A stretch of 64,000 nucleotides of DNA from assembly GCA_022266195.1 (NCBI GenBank), contig WHVY01000002.1:14151001-14215000 (forward strand), given 5' to 3'. The notes under the pieces are model-generated. The model had not been told where the DNA came from. It saw only the letters and a list, made by a program, of their open reading frames with translations, and ran no database searches. The position numbers and the translations under genes were made by a program. Positions 62,177 through 64,000 of the stretch are shown in pieces. Each line of letters starts with the position of its first letter. Within the stretch, counting starts at the first letter, position 1. The DNA is from Tetranychus cinnabarinus (lineage: Eukaryota; Arthropoda; Arachnida; Trombidiformes; Tetranychidae).

Positions 62177-64000
62177 TTAATTTTTTTTAATCCTATTCCG
62201 TTGCGTTCGACCTCCGATAACACCACGACATTTGCTTGATCCACATCTACAGACTTGTTGAGTTTCAAGATTAAAATTATCAAAATTATAATCATAAGTT
62301 AACTCTTCACCCGGTTCGATGTCTCGCAAAGCAAACAGGCCAACTCTGTAATATCCATTGACAGACCATTTTTGCATCTCACAGTTAGGTTCACAACTGT
62401 GATTAACAAAGCGTCCTTCATTGGCCATACGATAACCATCAATGACCATTCCAGAGTCAAGATTAAGACAATAATGGTGAGGATCATTATTGTATCGTTC
62501 AGCCATCCGAAAACGAAACTCTTGCACATTCACCACTTCACCAATATATTCAAGAATAAATTCACCCCTTTTGATGGGCTCAGTAGTTCTTATTCCCCAT
62601 CCTCTGTTGGGTGTTTCAAATCTTTGTAAACCAGGACTCCATTCATGTTTTTGCATACGTTGATTGGCGCATTGATCACCACACGGGCATAGATTGGGAG
62701 AACACTCAACATACATTAAACGATTGAGACAATCACTTAAGCAACCTTTCTCACTGGCATCGGAAGGCTTTTTACAATTACAACTCTGCTCTTCATCAAC
62801 AGAAATGGGTTTAACATTTACAAATACATTTGATTTAATCTTTTTATAAGCACGAGTTGAATTGAATGCAGAACCTATCAGTTGACCTCGAGTTGATTGA
62901 AGCCAAATGTCATAAGGAAGTTTAAAATTAGAACGGGTTCGTCTGACTTTTTGTCCAGCGTACAAAGGTGGTGGTAGTAGAGTTGAATAACTAGGATCCA
63001 ACTCATCGTCTTCAGGAATAGATTTTAAATTATCATTTGATACACTAGGACTGGGTGGACTAATTTCCATATCTTCACTAGAGATAGTTGATTGTGTCGA
63101 CTCAGTAGCAAAATTGGCGGCTTGCATATTACTTTCAGTAATTTCTGCTTTAAATGATAATGAAAATAAGCCCGCTTTCAGCGTTTTTCGTTGAGGTAAA
63201 TAAAAAGGATTTTTTGTCTTTGGTAAATTTGATTTCTTCTTTTTACCATCACTGGTTAAGCTTGATGAGGGTGCAGTGACTTCGATAACTTGAGGTTTGA
63301 AAATTTCTTTATCTTTTCCCTTTTTCGGTACAACTGTTGATGCTGTCGATTTTTTTGAAGCTGAATCAGTTGATTTTTTAGATTCTCGAAGAGACGTTCT
63401 TGGGGCTAAAGGAGATGCTTCTTTTGTGAGATTTTCTGATTTAATCGCTGATGAAGGTTTAGAACCTTTTTTCCTTGTTTTTGATACATTATTACGCTTG
63501 GCAATATCATTTTTCACTTTAGTCTCTGTTTTAGTTAAAGCTAATAGACGACAGGTCCTTAAAACATCTGATGTAGTTATTGGTGGCAGCGTTTTTGAAA
63601 CCTTTGTTGGAATGTTTAAATTTTTGCGTTCTCCAGTGCTTAAACGTCTTTTTCTTCCTCTTCCTGGTTTAATAGGCGGCAATGGATCATTTTCCTGGTG
63701 ACCAGTAGATTCATTGATTATCGGACTAGAAAGAGATTGGGCTTGATTGTTCTCTAATTGTTTTGGGTCAGGATCCGCCGTGGTTTTGTCTTCAATTGTA
63801 CCATTAAGTTGATTGGTGCCATTAAGAGAATCGGGTTGAAGTGGATCACTAATCAAATCATTATTTTTACTAATTTCTTCATTGGTAATTTCTTCACTGG
63901 TAATCTCTTTATTGTTAATTTCTTCATTGGTGATTTCTTTGTTGGTAATTTCTTGATTGGTGATTTCTTTGTTGTTAATTTCATATTCAGTTGGGATGGC
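62177..64000 (-). CDS. ash1: ASH1-type SET-domain histone methyltransferase (5' end off window)
   Basis: Chromatin regulator; ASH1 enzymes methylate histone H3 Lys36 and counter Polycomb silencing. The minus-strand frame is open from the right edge to the TAA at 62179-62177 (607 visible residues). After a Ser/Lys-rich, disordered region with a basic AT-hook-like GRGRKRR, the AWS cysteine cluster (CNCKK... through CSPNLCPCGDQCANQRMQKH) precedes the SET domain: RGWGIRT, EYIGEVVNVQEFRFRM, HYCLNLDSGMVIDGYRMANE, RFVNHSCEPNCEMQKWS, GEELTYDYNF, then post-SET CRCGSSKCRGVIGG. The NHSC and YDYNF motifs of the cofactor and substrate sites are intact. The closest family is ASH1/ASH1L rather than SETD2 or NSD by the DSGMVIDGYRM and EMQKWSVNGYYRVGL segments. 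The protein ends 12 residues after post-SET, without the bromodomain, PHD and BAH domains of ASH1L. Confidence 0.92.
   Translation of the reverse strand, partial: AIPTEYEINNKEITNQEITNKEITNEEINNKEITSEEITNEEISKNNDLISDPLQPDSLNGTNQLNGTIEDKTTADPDPKQLENNQAQSLSSPIINESTGHQENDPLPPIKPGRGRKRRLSTGERKNLNIPTKVSKTLPPITTSDVLRTCRLLALTKTETKVKNDIAKRNNVSKTRKKGSKPSSAIKSENLTKEASPLAPRTSLRESKKSTDSASKKSTASTVVPKKGKDKEIFKPQVIEVTAPSSSLTSDGKKKKSNLPKTKNPFYLPQRKTLKAGLFSLSFKAEITESNMQAANFATESTQSTISSEDMEISPPSPSVSNDNLKSIPEDDELDPSYSTLLPPPLYAGQKVRRTRSNFKLPYDIWLQSTRGQLIGSAFNSTRAYKKIKSNVFVNVKPISVDEEQSCNCKKPSDASEKGCLSDCLNRLMYVECSPNLCPCGDQCANQRMQKHEWSPGLQRFETPNRGWGIRTTEPIKRGEFILEYIGEVVNVQEFRFRMAERYNNDPHHYCLNLDSGMVIDGYRMANEGRFVNHSCEPNCEMQKWSVNGYYRVGLFALRDIEPGEELTYDYNFDNFNLETQQVCRCGSSKCRGVIGGRTQRNRIKKN
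63873..63982 (-). repeat. 15-bp coding minisatellite in the ASH1-like gene
   Basis: About seven units of a 15-bp repeat, coding for the pentapeptide pattern Glu-Ile-Thr-Asn-Lys/Glu on the minus strand. It lies in the disordered N-terminal part and stays in frame. Confidence 0.85.

Noticed and set aside
63297..63701. 134-codon plus-strand frame opposite the ASH1-like gene
   Set aside because: Antisense of the disordered coding region of the SET gene.
1..64000. tRNA, rRNA genes and CRISPR arrays
   Set aside because: No B-box-like cloverleaf candidate, no rRNA-like block and no regular direct repeat with unique spacers was seen; a covariance-model scan would be needed to exclude small RNAs.

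Overview
The window is AT-rich animal nuclear DNA with spliced genes (many introns of only 60-90 bp, GT-AG borders) and no prokaryotic features. A nompA-type gene (PAN plus zona pellucida protein of cuticular sense organs), a brakeless/scribbler orthologue, an NR2E nuclear receptor, a vanin-like amidase and an ASH1-type SET gene point to an arthropod. The compact introns and AT-rich intergenic DNA would suit a mite or other small chelicerate, but that is inference. All exon models below were built by joining reading frames by eye at splice consensus sites; each closes in frame.

Layout. 1-8169: a Ty3/gypsy LTR retrotransposon on the minus strand, entering the window inside one uninterrupted reading frame of at least 2,233 codons; its 5' LTR ends at 8169. 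9778-10990 (+): the last four coding exons of synaptotagmin 1 (end of C2A and all of C2B). 12822-13643 (-): VPS29 of the retromer. 14693-16174 (+): an intronless, secreted vanin/biotinidase-like amidase. 16642-18502 (+): the acetyl-CoA transporter SLC33A1 in four exons. 20746-25425 (+): an NR2E-type nuclear receptor in five exons, its third intron holding a 1.45 kb foldback element. 26757-33954 (-): the scribbler/brakeless (ZNF608/ZNF609) transcription cofactor in six coding exons. 33.97-46.67 kb: a gene-poor, purine-rich, regulatory-looking stretch with dispersed repeats and a terminal-inverted-repeat element. 46674-49422: a broken partial duplicate of the nompA-like gene, carrying its own copy of the promoter region. 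51573-61767 (+): the nompA-like gene, ten coding exons, 12 PAN modules, ZP domain, furin-like site and transmembrane segment. 62177-64000 (-): the 3' part of an ASH1-type histone methyltransferase, running off the right edge.

How the genes relate. The NR2E receptor and brakeless lie tail to tail; in Drosophila, Brakeless is described as a Tailless (NR2E) co-repressor, so the neighbourhood may be functionally meaningful. Syt1, VPS29, SLC33A1 and ASH1 are unrelated housekeeping or neuronal genes. The most unusual system is the nompA-like locus: its PAN modules fall into a three-type unit (A-B-C) repeated four times on exons joined by phase-1 introns, and just upstream is a collinear, deleted duplicate in which one PAN exon is identical to the parent while neighbouring intron sequence has diverged.
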